From contig NZ_CANLNB010000004.1 of the NCBI RefSeq assembly GCF_947492455.1, forward strand, positions 124,001 to 188,000: 64,000 bases of DNA. Direction: 5' to 3'. The DNA comes from an uncultured Aliiroseovarius sp. Its GTDB lineage: Bacteria; Pseudomonadota; Alphaproteobacteria; Rhodobacterales; Rhodobacteraceae. Under the pieces are notes generated by a model that saw only the letters and a program-made list of their open reading frames with translations, had not been told where the DNA came from and ran no database searches. Each line of letters begins with the position of its first letter. Positions within the stretch are counted from its first letter, which is position 1. Positions 17,638-26,576 of this stretch are shown here, piece by piece. The position numbers and the translations under genes are program-made.

Positions 17638-19095
17638 TCAGTTCTCCATGTTCTTCTCAAGCCGCGCCAGAGTGTCAGCGGGCAACTCGCCTTCCTCTAA
17701 CTGGCGCAGGATGCGATCACGGGCGCTTTCCGGCATCCGCGTGTTGCTTTCCACGAAGCTTTTCAACAGCGCGACGCGGGCCGGGTCCAGCGCGACCATT
17801 TCGGGCTTGGCTTCCGGGGTGAGTTTGCCATCGCGCACCGGGCGCACACGAATGCCTTCCCCCAAAACCGGGCTGCGCTTGGTGATTGCTTCGCGCCCGT
17901 TCAGGCCGGAGGCGCGGACCAGCACGTCATCACCTTGGCGACGCAGAAGCGTCACCTGTGCGCTTTCCAACCGGTCCCCTTCGCCCAGAAGTAGGATATT
18001 GCCGGACGCATCCAGTGCGGTTGCTGGCAGGCGAACGACCTGATCCAACGGCGGCTCGGACAGTTCGACGGTCACGAAATCGCCCGGACGCAAGCCCGGT
18101 GTGGCGTCGAGATTGGCAAAGAGCATCCGGCCCGTTTGTCCTTCACCCACATCGGCGTTTTCACGGTCCACGCGGCCGGTGGCGGTCAGGTCTACGCCGG
18201 TGGCTTCCAGCCGGACCGTGACCGGTAGATCCGCAAGCGCGCCGTTGTCTGCCAGAAGCCGTGCATATTGCGCGGTCGAGACGCGGAAGCCGACCTCAAG
18301 CTTGTTGGGGTCGACCAAGCGTGCCAGCTTTTCGTTCGGGGTAACAAGGCCGCCGAGCAACACGGTTACATCTGTCAAAGTTCCTGAAAATGAAGCGCGT
18401 ATCTCGGTTTCGTCCAGTCGGCGCTGGGCTTCGTCGCGGGCGATCTCGCGGCGGGATAGGGTGGCTTCGGCGGTGGCGACACGGGCTTCGGCTGTGATGA
18501 CTGCCTGACGCTTGCCCAGCACGGCCTGCGCCGCGGTCGAGGCTGCGAGTGCTGCGTTTTCGACGGCCGCTTCGGTGCCGACACCCCGTTCAACAAGGTC
18601 ATTTTGTCGGGCCAAAGCGGCGTCGCGCAGCTCGGCCTGACGTCGGGCGTTGTCCAGATCATCGCGGGCCAGATCCAAGGCGGCGGTTGCATCACGCAAC
18701 TCGGCCTTGGCTTGGGTCAGGTCTGTCTCGGCCAAGTCCAGCGCGGCTTTATAGTCGGTCGGGTCGATGCGCAGCAAAAGCGCGCCTTCTTCGACCTGTC
18801 CGCCGTTTACGAAGGTCTCGGACATTTCAACCACGGTGCCCGAGGCACGGGCGCGGATGTCCAGGCCCCGGCGCGTGGCGAGTTCCCCGAACGAGGACAG
18901 GATGGGGGTAATGGTCGCGGGCTCCAGCGTGACCACATTGGCCGAAAACACCCGCTCGCGCCCAGACGGGGCCGCGTTGTCGCGATCCGCGCGGGCCTTA
19001 AAGGCTGATTGCACCATCAGTCCGGCCATCGCCAAAAGGCCGATCGTGGCAGCCAGCAGGAAAAGCCCAATCAGGCTGCGTCCCAGAAATCGCAT
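17638..19095 (-). CDS. RND efflux periplasmic adaptor (membrane-fusion protein)
   Basis: A 485-residue HlyD/AcrA-type adaptor linking the RND pump to an outer-membrane channel. A single N-terminal anchor (SLIGLFLLAATIGLLAMAG) precedes a lipoyl-like half (GTVVEMSETFVNGGQVEEG), a long coiled-coil hairpin rich in Ala, Glu and Arg (residues about 130-240), the second lipoyl half (IRASFSGTLTDVTVLLGG) and beta-barrel domains. An unusual charged tail ends LARLEKNMEN. I set the start at MRFLGRS, with GGAG 7 bp upstream. It heads a two-gene operon with the pump. Confidence 0.9.
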   Translation of the reverse strand: MRFLGRSLIGLFLLAATIGLLAMAGLMVQSAFKARADRDNAAPSGRERVFSANVVTLEPATITPILSSFGELATRRGLDIRARASGTVVEMSETFVNGGQVEEGALLLRIDPTDYKAALDLAETDLTQAKAELRDATAALDLARDDLDNARRQAELRDAALARQNDLVERGVGTEAAVENAALAASTAAQAVLGKRQAVITAEARVATAEATLSRREIARDEAQRRLDETEIRASFSGTLTDVTVLLGGLVTPNEKLARLVDPNKLEVGFRVSTAQYARLLADNGALADLPVTVRLEATGVDLTATGRVDRENADVGEGQTGRMLFANLDATPGLRPGDFVTVELSEPPLDQVVRLPATALDASGNILLLGEGDRLESAQVTLLRRQGDDVLVRASGLNGREAITKRSPVLGEGIRVRPVRDGKLTPEAKPEMVALDPARVALLKSFVESNTRMPESARDRILRQLEEGELPADTLARLEKNMEN

Positions 19096-19217
19096 ACATC
19101 TCTCCGTCTCATCCGATGCTATCCTGACGCGCGCCTCAGGCCGGGGCAAGCGGCGTGTGGTCACAGGTGCGATAGCGTCGGCTCATATGATCCATACGGA
19201 TCAAACGGATGAGCGGA

Positions 19218-19766
19218 TTACTTCCGTCGCTTATGTTCGTCCAAACGCGGAAAAATTTCGACGAAGTTGCAGGGGTGGTGGCGATAATCCAGCTGATGCA
19301 CCAGAATGTCGTCCCAAGCGTCCTTGCAAGCACCGGGGCTGCCGGGCAGGGCGAAGAAATAAGTGCCGTTGGCGACGCCCCCCGTGGCGCGGCTTTGCAC
19401 CGCCGAGGTGCCGATCTTTTTCATCGAGACGATGGTGAAGACTGTCCCGAATGCCTCGATTTCTTTTTCATAGACATCGCGATGCGCCTCGACCGAGACA
19501 TCGCGGCCCGTCAAGCCGGTGCCGCCGGTTGAAATCACCACGTCAATCTCGGGGTCCAAAGACCATGCGCGCAGCTGGTCGGCAATCTCGCCCCGTTCGT
19601 CCCGGATGATCTTGCGGTCGGCCAGCAGATGCCCGGCCCCCTCCAACCGTTTGACCAACGTATCGCCCGAGCGGTCCTCGTCCATCGAGCGGCTATCGGA
19701 CACGGTCAGAACTGCGATGCGGACCGGGATGAACTCGCGTTGGTTGTCGGCAGGAACTTTGGACAT
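19218..19766 (-). CDS. moaB: Molybdenum cofactor biosynthesis protein B (MoaB/Mog family)
   Basis: A 182-residue protein of the MPT-binding family that adenylates molybdopterin before molybdenum insertion. It shows RIAVLTVSDSRS, the signature STGGTGLTGRDVS and the late FALPGSPGACKDAW. Only the region from MSKVPADNQ onward resembles the family; an open frame extends 324 bp further upstream but only inside the adjacent glycosylase gene, so I rejected that start. It lies 23 bp downstream of the uracil-DNA glycosylase gene on the same strand. MoaB and Mog cannot be separated reliably here. Confidence 0.9.
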   Translation of the reverse strand: MSKVPADNQREFIPVRIAVLTVSDSRSMDEDRSGDTLVKRLEGAGHLLADRKIIRDERGEIADQLRAWSLDPEIDVVISTGGTGLTGRDVSVEAHRDVYEKEIEAFGTVFTIVSMKKIGTSAVQSRATGGVANGTYFFALPGSPGACKDAWDDILVHQLDYRHHPCNFVEIFPRLDEHKRRK

Positions 19767-19789
19767 GATGTGGCCTGTGATTTGGCGGG

Positions 19790-20605
19790 CTATGCGCCCT
19801 CGTTCAGTTTTGCTTGGATTTCCAGAAGATCCGCCCATGCCTCGCGTTTTGCCGCGGGGTTGCGCAGCAGATAGGCGGGGTGGAACATCGGCATGATCGG
19901 CCTGCCCCACTGGTTGTCCCAGTGGCCGCGCAGGCGGGTGATGCCGCGCTTGCCGAGGACGGCTTGGCACGGGGTGTTGCCCATCAAGACGATCAGCTCG
20001 GGCGCGACCAGCTGCACGTGACGTTCGAGGAAGGGGACCATCATGGCCATTTCCTCGGGCGATGGATCGCGGTTTTGTGGTGGGCGCCATGGCATGACGT
20101 TGGTGATGTAAATCGCGTCTTTCGACAGGGGCACATCGCGGCCCATGCCGATGGCGGCGAACATCTTGTCCAGAAGTTGACCGGCGCGACCAACAAAGGG
20201 TCGGCCTTCGATATCCTCGTCCCGGCCCGGCGCTTCGCCGATGATCATCACACGCGCGGCGGGGTTGCCGTCCGAGATCACCGTGTTGCGTGCGCCTTTC
20301 TTCAGCTCGCAGCCGTCAAAGGCTTTAATTGCGGCCTTCAGCCCGTCCAGATCCTGCGCCCCTGCGGCGGCTTGTTTGGCCAGCGCGACATAGTCGATCT
20401 TGGGCTCAGCAGGCGGCGGTGTTGGGGCGGTCCGTTTCGGCAGCTCGACCGGTGCGGATGCTTGGGCTTTGGGGGCGGGTTTCGGCTCGGACGGGGCCAA
20501 GGCATAGCGATCCACCGGGGCGTCGGAAATTGCATCCACCGCGCCCAGCTCGATCTGCCATTCCAAAAGCGCTTTTGCGCTGTGCCAGTCTTGTGCCGAT
20601 TCCAT
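19790..20605 (-). CDS. Uracil-DNA glycosylase, family 4-like
   Basis: A 271-residue glycosylase that removes uracil from DNA. After an Ala/Pro-rich N-terminal linker of about 80 residues comes the UDG fold: motif [21 protein letters not shown], the strand [14 protein letters not shown], and motif [12 protein letters not shown]. Family-4 enzymes carry four Cys binding a [4Fe-4S] cluster. Here only one ([11 protein letters not shown]) is visible: the usual KCRPP is PWRPP and the Cys of the next helix is Met (EEMAMMVPF). It is therefore probably a cluster-less branch. It is divergent from pyrB and upstream of moaB. Confidence 0.85.
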   Translation of the reverse strand: MESAQDWHSAKALLEWQIELGAVDAISDAPVDRYALAPSEPKPAPKAQASAPVELPKRTAPTPPPAEPKIDYVALAKQAAAGAQDLDGLKAAIKAFDGCELKKGARNTVISDGNPAARVMIIGEAPGRDEDIEGRPFVGRAGQLLDKMFAAIGMGRDVPLSKDAIYITNVMPWRPPQNRDPSPEEMAMMVPFLERHVQLVAPELIVLMGNTPCQAVLGKRGITRLRGHWDNQWGRPIMPMFHPAYLLRNPAAKREAWADLLEIQAKLNEGA

Positions 20606-20675
20606 GTGCGCAGCCTAAGTGCAGCCGAAGGGAAGGTAAACGCCCCACGATCGCACGATGCGTGCACACAAGGGA

Positions 20676-20704
20676 TAGACGAACCCGCGCCCCAACCCTA
20701 TAAG
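20676..20704 (+). promoter_or_regulatory. Sigma-70-type promoter of the pyrB operon
   Basis: TAGACG (-35) and TATAAG (-10) are separated by exactly 17 bp, and pyrB starts 28 bp after the -10 box with GGAGG in between. Read by eye. Confidence 0.55.
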
Positions 20705-20731
20705 CGCGTGGAACACAGGACGGAGGCCCGT

Positions 20732-21694
20732 ATGACATTCCGCCAACGACATCTTCTTGGGATCGAACAGCTTCACCCGGAAGAGATCAAAACCGTTCTC
20801 GATCTTGCCGACAGCTATGCCGAGATGAACCGCTCGTCCGTGAAGCATTCCGATGCTTTGGCCGGGCTGACCCAGATCAACATGTTCTTCGAGAACTCCA
20901 CCCGCACGCAGGCCTCGTTCGAGATCGCCGGCAAGCGTCTGGGTGCGGATGTGATGAACATGGCGATGCAGGCGTCGTCGATTAAGAAGGGCGAGACGCT
21001 GATTGATACGGCGCTGACGCTGAATGCGATGCACCCGGATCTGCTGGTCGTGCGCCACCCGCATTCCGGCGCGGTGAACCTGCTGGCTGAGAAGGTGAAT
21101 TGTGCCGTCTTGAACGCAGGTGACGGCAAGCACGAACACCCCACGCAAGCGCTTTTGGATGCGTTGACCATCCGGCGCGAGAAGGGCCGCCTGCATCGTC
21201 TGACCGTGGCGATCTGCGGTGACATCGCGCACTCGCGCGTGGCGCGTTCGAACCTGATCCTGCTGGGCAAGATGGAAAACCGCGTGCGCCTTGTGGGTCC
21301 GCCGACCCTGATGCCCAGCCAGATCGACCAGTTCGGGGTCGAGGTCTATGACGACATGGAAGAGGGTCTGAAAGACGCCGACGTCGTCATGATGCTGCGC
21401 CTTCAACGCGAGCGTATGGATGGCGGATTTATCCCCTCGGAACGCGAATACTATCACCGCTATGGTCTGGACGCCGAAAAACTGGCCCATGCCAAGGACG
21501 ACGCCATTGTCATGCACCCCGGCCCGATGAACCGGGGGGTCGAGATTGACGGCACCATCGCCGACGACATCAACCGTTCGGTCATTCAGGAACAGGTGGA
21601 AATGGGCGTCGCCGTGCGTATGGCCGCAATGGACCTACTTGCGCGCAACCTGAAAGCGGAGCGCGAAAACCGGACCGAGGGCGTCTATGTCTGA
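20732..21694 (+). CDS. pyrB: Aspartate carbamoyltransferase catalytic subunit
   Basis: A 320-residue enzyme joining carbamoyl phosphate and aspartate to N-carbamoylaspartate, the committed step of pyrimidine synthesis. The carbamoyl-phosphate site [13 protein letters not shown], the [14 protein letters not shown] segment and [10 protein letters not shown] are present, as is the C-terminal [12 protein letters not shown] chose the ATG preceded by GGAGG; an open frame runs much further upstream only antisense to the glycosylase gene. It overlaps the next gene by 8 bp, and the pyrC-like gene follows, the arrangement of class A ATCases that need an inactive dihydroorotase partner. carB at 31.5 kb supplies its substrate. 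Confidence 0.97.
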   Translation: MTFRQRHLLGIEQLHPEEIKTVLDLADSYAEMNRSSVKHSDALAGLTQINMFFENSTRTQASFEIAGKRLGADVMNMAMQASSIKKGETLIDTALTLNAMHPDLLVVRHPHSGAVNLLAEKVNCAVLNAGDGKHEHPTQALLDALTIRREKGRLHRLTVAICGDIAHSRVARSNLILLGKMENRVRLVGPPTLMPSQIDQFGVEVYDDMEEGLKDADVVMMLRLQRERMDGGFIPSEREYYHRYGLDAEKLAHAKDDAIVMHPGPMNRGVEIDGTIADDINRSVIQEQVEMGVAVRMAAMDLLARNLKAERENRTEGVYV

Positions 21695-22118
21695 TACGTC
21701 GGAACGCACACTTGATCTGGAACCGGGTGAAAAGCTGATCGACAGCTTCTCGGGCAACACGAAGACCTATGTGAAAGAGCATGTGATGTTGGCCGCGCTG
21801 GGCGCGGTCGCGATCTCGGGCGCGTTGATGGCGATGGGCAATCCGCATGCCTGGACGGGTGTCGTCGGATCGGTCGCAGCCATCGGGGTGCGCGGGCTGT
21901 ATGTCGCCAAGGAGCAGCTCGGCTTCACGTGGCACCTGACCAACCGCCGCCTGATCGGCCCGGATGGGCGCACCATTCTGTTGAGCTCGATCGACAAGGT
22001 GAACGTGATTTTCACCGCCGCGCAGATGGTGACCCTGACGGGCGACAAATACATGCTGAAATATCAGGCCGACGCCAAGGCCACCCAAGCCGCGATTGAT
22101 CGTGCGCGAGGCGCGTAA
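21687..22118 (+). CDS. Small membrane protein with PH-like domain
   Basis: A 143-residue protein beginning [20 protein letters not shown], with one or two hydrophobic segments ([18 protein letters not shown] and a second) and a C-terminal part with the pattern [13 protein letters not shown] followed by [11 protein letters not shown]. This matches bacterial PH-like (bPH2, YdbS-type) domains, which are small membrane-associated beta folds of unclear role. Its start overlaps the pyrB stop by 8 bp and it lies between pyrB and the pyrC homologue, so it is co-expressed with pyrimidine genes; no functional link is evident. Confidence 0.75.
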   Translation: MSDTSERTLDLEPGEKLIDSFSGNTKTYVKEHVMLAALGAVAISGALMAMGNPHAWTGVVGSVAAIGVRGLYVAKEQLGFTWHLTNRRLIGPDGRTILLSSIDKVNVIFTAAQMVTLTGDKYMLKYQADAKATQAAIDRARGA

Positions 22119-22128
22119 GGAGACTGAC

Positions 22129-23400
22129 ATGACCACCACCTTCACCAATGCCCGCCTGATCAACCCGGAAACCGGCACGGACGAGATTGGCAGCCTGACC
22201 ATCGAGGGCGGGTTGATTGTCGGCCTGAATGCGGGCGAGGCGGGCGAGGTCATCGATTGCGGCGGCAAGTGTCTGGCCCCCGGCATCGTGGATATCGGCG
22301 TGAAGATCGGCGAGCCGGGCGAGCGGCACAAGGAAAGCTTCCGCACCGCCGGTCTGGCGGCGGCGGCAGGCGGCGTGACCACGATGGTTATTCGTCCCGA
22401 CACCACCCCCGCTGTGGATACGCCCGAGACATTGTCCTTTGTCACTCGTCGCGCGGGGCAGGTGACGCCGGTGAACGTGCACTCCATGGGCGCGTTGACC
22501 AAAGGCCGCGAAGGCCGCGAGATGGTCGAGATGGGTTTCATGCTAGATGCAGGCGCGATTGCCTTCACCGATTGCGACCACGTCGTCACCGACAATAAGG
22601 TCTATTCCCGCGCCATGACCTATGCCCGTTCGCTGCGCGCGCTGATCATCGGCCACCCGCAGGATCCGCAGCTGTCGAAAGGGGCGGCTGTGACCTCGGG
22701 CAAGTTTGCGTCCTTGCGCGGGTTGCCTGCTGTGAACCCACTGGCCGAGCGCATGGGGCTGGAACGCGATCTGGCTCTGGCCGAGATGACGGGCGTCGCC
22801 TATCACGCCGACAGCCTGTCGACCGCGAAATCGCTGCCTGCGTTGGAGCGCGCCAAAGCCGCGGGCGTTGACGTGTCCGCAGGCGTGAACATTCACCACC
22901 TAACCCTGAACGAACTGGACGTGGGCGACTATCGCACCTTCTTCAAGGTGAAGCCGCCTTTGCGCAGCGAAGACGACCGTTTGGCGATGGTCGAGGCCGT
23001 CGCCTCGGGTCTGATCGACATTATTTCGTCCATGCACACCCCGCAGGATGAGGAAAGCAAACGCCTGCCGTTCGAGGAAGCGGCCTCGGGCGCGGTGGCT
23101 TTGGAAACCTTGCTGCCCGCTGCGATGCGTCTGGTGCATGCTGGGCTAATCGACCTGCCGACGCTTTGGCGTGCGCTGTCGTTGAACCCCGCCCGCCGGT
23201 TTAACCTGCCGGGCGGAGAGCTAACCGTCGGCGCCCCCGCAGATCTGGTTCTGTTCGACCCTGATGCGCCGTTCGTTCTGGACCGTTTCAAGCTGAACTC
23301 GAAATCCAAGAACACGCCGTTCGACGGCGCGCGGATGGAGGGCAAGGTGCTGGGCACATGGGTCGCGGGCGAGCGCGTGTTTGGAGGCAATGATGCCTGA
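22129..23400 (+). CDS. Dihydroorotase-like protein lacking catalytic residues (PyrC')
   Basis: A 423-residue protein with the full amidohydrolase/class I dihydroorotase fold, starting at an ATG preceded by TAAGGAG. The metal-binding DxHxH after APGIVD is replaced by DIGVK; the conserved HxxHxST region reads YHADSLSTA; the catalytic Asp segment SDHAP reads SSMHTPQ. KVKPPLRSEDDR and NIHHLTLNE remain. Such changes mark non-catalytic PyrC' proteins, which in Pseudomonas stabilise the aspartate carbamoyltransferase dodecamer. The position beside pyrB supports that structural role. An active dihydroorotase must then be encoded elsewhere. Its end overlaps plsY. Confidence 0.85.
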   Translation: MTTTFTNARLINPETGTDEIGSLTIEGGLIVGLNAGEAGEVIDCGGKCLAPGIVDIGVKIGEPGERHKESFRTAGLAAAAGGVTTMVIRPDTTPAVDTPETLSFVTRRAGQVTPVNVHSMGALTKGREGREMVEMGFMLDAGAIAFTDCDHVVTDNKVYSRAMTYARSLRALIIGHPQDPQLSKGAAVTSGKFASLRGLPAVNPLAERMGLERDLALAEMTGVAYHADSLSTAKSLPALERAKAAGVDVSAGVNIHHLTLNELDVGDYRTFFKVKPPLRSEDDRLAMVEAVASGLIDIISSMHTPQDEESKRLPFEEAASGAVALETLLPAAMRLVHAGLIDLPTLWRALSLNPARRFNLPGGELTVGAPADLVLFDPDAPFVLDRFKLNSKSKNTPFDGARMEGKVLGTWVAGERVFGGNDA

Positions 23401-23998
23401 TCTGCTCACCTCGTTTCCGCTGCTGATCGGTGTGGCCATCGCAGGCTATCTGCTGGGCTCGATCCCCTTTGGAATCGTTATGGCGCGGCTGTTCGGTCTG
23501 GGTGATTTGCGCCAGATAGGGTCGGGCAATATCGGCGCGACCAACGTGCTGCGTACGGGTAATAAAGTTGCCGCGTTCCTGACCCTGATCGGAGATGCCG
23601 GCAAAGGCGGCGCCGCCGTTCTGCTGGCCCGTGCGCTCTTTGCCGAAGACGCCGCGCAACTGGCGGGCTTCACTGCCTTCCTTGGACACTGCTTTCCGGT
23701 GTTTCTGGGCTTCAAAGGCGGCAAGGGTGTCGCCACATGGCTGGGCACCATGCTGGCCCTGGCCTTCCCGCTGGGACTGGCCGCTTGTGCCACGTGGCTT
23801 GTGACCGCGCTGGTCTTCCGCATTTCCTCGCTTGCCGCTTTGGTCGCGGCAGCCCTGTCGCCGGTCATTGCGTTGGCGTTCGGCTGGAACAGCCTTGTTC
23901 TTATTTCAGTTGCATTGGCTGCCTTGATTTTCTACCGCCACAGCGCGAATATCGCGCGTATCATCGCGGGCGAAGAGCCGCGTATTGGGCGCAAGTAG
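23393..23998 (+). CDS. plsY: Glycerol-3-phosphate acyltransferase PlsY
   Basis: About 201 residues with five or so membrane helices. PlsY transfers the acyl group from acyl-phosphate to glycerol 3-phosphate, the first step of phospholipid synthesis. Signatures are GYLLGSIPFGIVMAR, GSGNIGATNVLR and GFKGGKGVATWLG, the three conserved loops of the family. Of two consecutive ATGs I chose the second (23393), 5 bp from GGAGG. It overlaps the end of the dihydroorotase-like gene by 8 bp and is probably the last gene of the pyrB operon. Confidence 0.95.
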   Translation: MPDLLTSFPLLIGVAIAGYLLGSIPFGIVMARLFGLGDLRQIGSGNIGATNVLRTGNKVAAFLTLIGDAGKGGAAVLLARALFAEDAAQLAGFTAFLGHCFPVFLGFKGGKGVATWLGTMLALAFPLGLAACATWLVTALVFRISSLAALVAAALSPVIALAFGWNSLVLISVALAALIFYRHSANIARIIAGEEPRIGRK

Positions 23999-24025
23999 CG
24001 CCGCACGTAACAAGGAATAGTCTCG

Positions 24026-24454
24026 ATGGATTTTCAGACATCAGTTAGAATCTGCTTTCAGAAATACGTAACCTTCTCAGGCCGCGCGATCCGAAGTGAA
24101 TATTGGTGGTTTTCCCTGTTCCTCGTCCTTGCGTCGATCGCTCTGGGAATTGTGGACAGTATTTTCTTTGGTTGGGAAAGCATGTTCTCGCCGCTGAGCG
24201 ACCTGTTCTCGCTGGCGACCATTTTGCCCAGCTTGGCTGTCACGTCGCGCCGTCTGCACGATATCGACAAATCGGCCTGGTGGATGCTGCTGATCCTGAT
24301 CCCGATTGTTGGCTGGATCGTTCTGATCTATTGGATGTGCCAGCCCGGCACCCAAGGCCCGAACCAGTTTGGTAACGATCCGTTCGGCGATGGTCCGGCT
24401 GATTACGATGACAGCGACTATGCGCCGTCGTCGATCCCGAATGTCGGTGACTGA
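24026..24454 (+). CDS. DUF805 membrane protein
   Basis: A 142-residue inner-membrane protein of the DUF805 family: a start pattern FQKYVTFSGRAIRSEYWWF, hydrophobic helices, and the hallmark SRRLHDIDKSAWW followed by LIPIVGWIVLIYWMCQPG. The tail is acidic and Gly/Asp-rich. The function of DUF805 proteins is unknown. AAGGAA lies upstream of the ATG. It follows plsY by 27 bp and may be co-transcribed. Its stop abuts that of the convergent DUF167 gene. Confidence 0.9.
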   Translation: MDFQTSVRICFQKYVTFSGRAIRSEYWWFSLFLVLASIALGIVDSIFFGWESMFSPLSDLFSLATILPSLAVTSRRLHDIDKSAWWMLLILIPIVGWIVLIYWMCQPGTQGPNQFGNDPFGDGPADYDDSDYAPSSIPNVGD

Positions 24455-24712
24455 TCACCCAGTGATCTGAAACACCTTATCTTTCGATGTCGCGCCTTGG
24501 ACCAGTTCAAGGCGCGATTTTGCGATGCCAAGCGCGTCTGCCAGCAACTTCGCGACTGCCTTGTTGGCTTTGCCGTTCTCGGGCGCGGTGGTGGTCTGAA
24601 CGCGGATCTGTCCATCCCGCAAAGTGACTTCGTTGCGCGATGCTTTCGGGGTGACCCGCACCGCGATCCGCGCGCCTTCCTTCGCCAGATATGACAGCTC
24701 GCCCTTCTTCAT
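24455..24712 (-). CDS. DUF167 (YggU-type) protein
   Basis: An 85-residue protein with the YggU/DUF167 pattern: RIAVRVTPKASRNEVTL, then APENGKANKAVAKLLADALG and KSRLELVQGATSKDKVFQI. The fold is a small alpha/beta domain of unknown function. It converges on DUF805 with directly adjacent stop codons and is divergent from the histone deacetylase-like gene. Confidence 0.9.
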   Translation of the reverse strand: MKKGELSYLAKEGARIAVRVTPKASRNEVTLRDGQIRVQTTTAPENGKANKAVAKLLADALGIAKSRLELVQGATSKDKVFQITG

Positions 24713-24786
24713 GCGCGCAGAGTGCCGCGCGGGGCTGGACGGCGCAAGGGCTGTAGGTCACTGTGCAGAAAATGACGGAGGGCGAC

Positions 24787-25899
24787 ATGCGCAAGACAGG
24801 GTTTTTCTGGGACGAGAAGTGTTTTTGGCATTCGGGCGGCAACTATGCTGGCAACTTGCCCGTTGGCGGGTTGGTGCAGCCCTTGGCGGCAGGTGGCTTG
24901 CCGGAAAGCCCCGAGACCAAACGGCGCTTGAAAAACCTGCTGTATGTGACCGGGCTGTCGCGCGCACTGGTCCAACGCACCGCTGCCGAAGCAGATATCG
25001 AGACGCTGGCACGCGTCCACCCGGCGTCCTTCCTGTCCGACTTCAAAGCGGCCTCGGACACGGGCGGGGGAGAGCTGGGCCTGCGCACCCCCTTCGGCCA
25101 AGGCGGGTTCGAGATCGCGGCGCTGTCGGCAGGTCTGTCCGTTGCGGCGCTTGAGGCCGTTCTGCGGGGCGAGGTCGATAACGCCTATGCTCTGTCGCGC
25201 CCGCCGGGGCATCATTGTTTGCCGGATTTCCCCAACGGGTTCTGCCTGCTGGCCAACCTTGGCATCGCGATCCGCAACGCGCAGGCCAAGGGGCTGGCCA
25301 AACGCTTTGTTGTGCTGGATTGGGACGTGCATCACGGCAACGGGACCGAGGCGATCTTTCTGGATGATCCCGACGTGCTGACCATCTCGATCCATCAAGA
25401 GCGGAACTACCCGCTGGATACCGGCGATGCAGATGTGCGCGGCGAGGGGAAAGGGGAAGGGGCCAACATGAACCTCCCGCTGCCGCCGGGTGCGGGGCAT
25501 GCGACCTATCTGGAGGCAATGGAGCGGATCATCCTGCCCGCCATCCGTGCCCACGAGCCCGAGGTGATCGTGGTGGCGAACGGCTATGACGCGGCGGTGA
25601 TTGATCCCTTGTCCTGCATGTTGGCCACCGCTGACACGTTCCGCCAGATGACCCGCATGGTCATGGCGCTGGCCGATGACATCTGCGACGGGCGCGTGAT
25701 GATGGCGCATGAAGGCGGCTATTCCGAGGTCTACGTCCCGTTCTGTGGCCACGCCGTTCTGGAAGAGATGTCGGGCGCGGGCATTCACGCCGCTGATCCG
25801 CTGGCCGAGGCCTTCGCGATCCGGCAGCCCAACGCCAAGGCCGAGGCGTTCTTCTCCAGCCAGTTGGCCGACCTGTCTGATTTCTTCAATGTGAAGTGA
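24787..25899 (+). CDS. Histone deacetylase-superfamily hydrolase (class II type)
   Basis: A 370-residue zinc-dependent deacetylase-fold enzyme. RPPGHHC holds the paired catalytic His, VLDWDVHHGNGT the zinc-binding Asp and His, NGYDAAVIDP the second zinc Asp, and HEGGYSEVY the catalytic Tyr. The start DEKCFWHSGGNYAG is typical of bacterial HdaH/acetylpolyamine amidohydrolase relatives. GGAGGGCG precedes the ATG. Bacterial members act on acetylated polyamines, acetoin-pathway proteins or other amides, and the substrate here cannot be told. A nitroreductase follows 98 bp downstream. Confidence 0.9.
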   Translation: MRKTGFFWDEKCFWHSGGNYAGNLPVGGLVQPLAAGGLPESPETKRRLKNLLYVTGLSRALVQRTAAEADIETLARVHPASFLSDFKAASDTGGGELGLRTPFGQGGFEIAALSAGLSVAALEAVLRGEVDNAYALSRPPGHHCLPDFPNGFCLLANLGIAIRNAQAKGLAKRFVVLDWDVHHGNGTEAIFLDDPDVLTISIHQERNYPLDTGDADVRGEGKGEGANMNLPLPPGAGHATYLEAMERIILPAIRAHEPEVIVVANGYDAAVIDPLSCMLATADTFRQMTRMVMALADDICDGRVMMAHEGGYSEVYVPFCGHAVLEEMSGAGIHAADPLAEAFAIRQPNAKAEAFFSSQLADLSDFFNVK

Positions 25900-25997
25900 C
25901 TTAACATCTTGACGTCGGGCCGCGCAGACCCGACATATCCCCCAAGCCAGCCGCGCCCGCGGCCAAGCAAGATATTGCTCTGACCAAGGACAAAACG

Positions 25998-26576
25998 ATG
26001 CCTGAACGCAACCAAGCGGCGCTTGATTTCCTTCTGACCCGCCGGTCCCGCCCCGCCAAAACCCTGACCGGTCCCGGCCCGGATCGCGACACGCTGACAA
26101 CCATCTTGACTGCCGCCGCCCGCACGCCGGATCACGGCAAGCTTGAGCCGTGGCGCTTCGTGGTTCTGGAAAAGCCCGCTTTGATGCGCGCCCATGCGCT
26201 GGTGGCCGAACGGGGTGCGGCACTGGGACATGACCCCGCCAAGATCGAGAAAGAACAGATCGCTTATGAGCGCAGCCCCCTGGCCGTCGTGGTGGTGGAA
26301 AGCCCTGTCGACAGCGAGAAGGTGCCAGCGATCGAGCAGACCTATTCTGCCGGTGCCGTCTGTCTGGCGCTCTTGAACGCCGCCTTGGCCTCGGGCTGGG
26401 GGGCGAACTGGCTGTCTGGCTGGGCCAGCTTTGACGCGGATTTCACCCGCGATGCGTTTGGTGTGGATAGTCACGAAAGCGTTGCAGGGATCATCCATAT
26501 CGGCACCGAAACCGTTGCCCCGCCCGAGCGCCCGCGCCCGGATCTGGACGCCATCACCACTTGGATTGAAAGCTAA
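25998..26576 (+). CDS. Nitroreductase-family protein (YdjA-like)
   Basis: A 192-residue compact nitroreductase: the FMN-binding start RRSRPAKTLTGPGPD, the AARTPDHGKLEPWRFVVLE segment, a middle AIEQTYSAGAVCLALLNAA and NWLSGWASF. This pattern matches YdjA, the minimal single-domain oxygen-insensitive flavoenzyme family; the physiological substrate is unknown. AAGGACA precedes the ATG. Its stop overlaps the start of the EI24 gene (TAATG), so the two are coupled. Confidence 0.88.
   Translation: MPERNQAALDFLLTRRSRPAKTLTGPGPDRDTLTTILTAAARTPDHGKLEPWRFVVLEKPALMRAHALVAERGAALGHDPAKIEKEQIAYERSPLAVVVVESPVDSEKVPAIEQTYSAGAVCLALLNAALASGWGANWLSGWASFDADFTRDAFGVDSHESVAGIIHIGTETVAPPERPRPDLDAITTWIES

Noticed and set aside
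19767-20090. An N-terminal extension of 108 residues for MoaB
   Set aside because: It overlaps the glycosylase gene in another frame, and the family begins near MSKVPADNQ.
19814-20731. An N-terminal extension of 300 residues for PyrB
   Set aside because: The extension lies antisense to the uracil-DNA glycosylase gene. The ATG at 20732 has GGAGG upstream and gives the normal PyrB length.
24787-25899. A functional link between the histone deacetylase-like enzyme and the sirtuin as one deacylation system
   Set aside because: They lie 27 kb apart in unrelated operons with no shared regulatory sequence.
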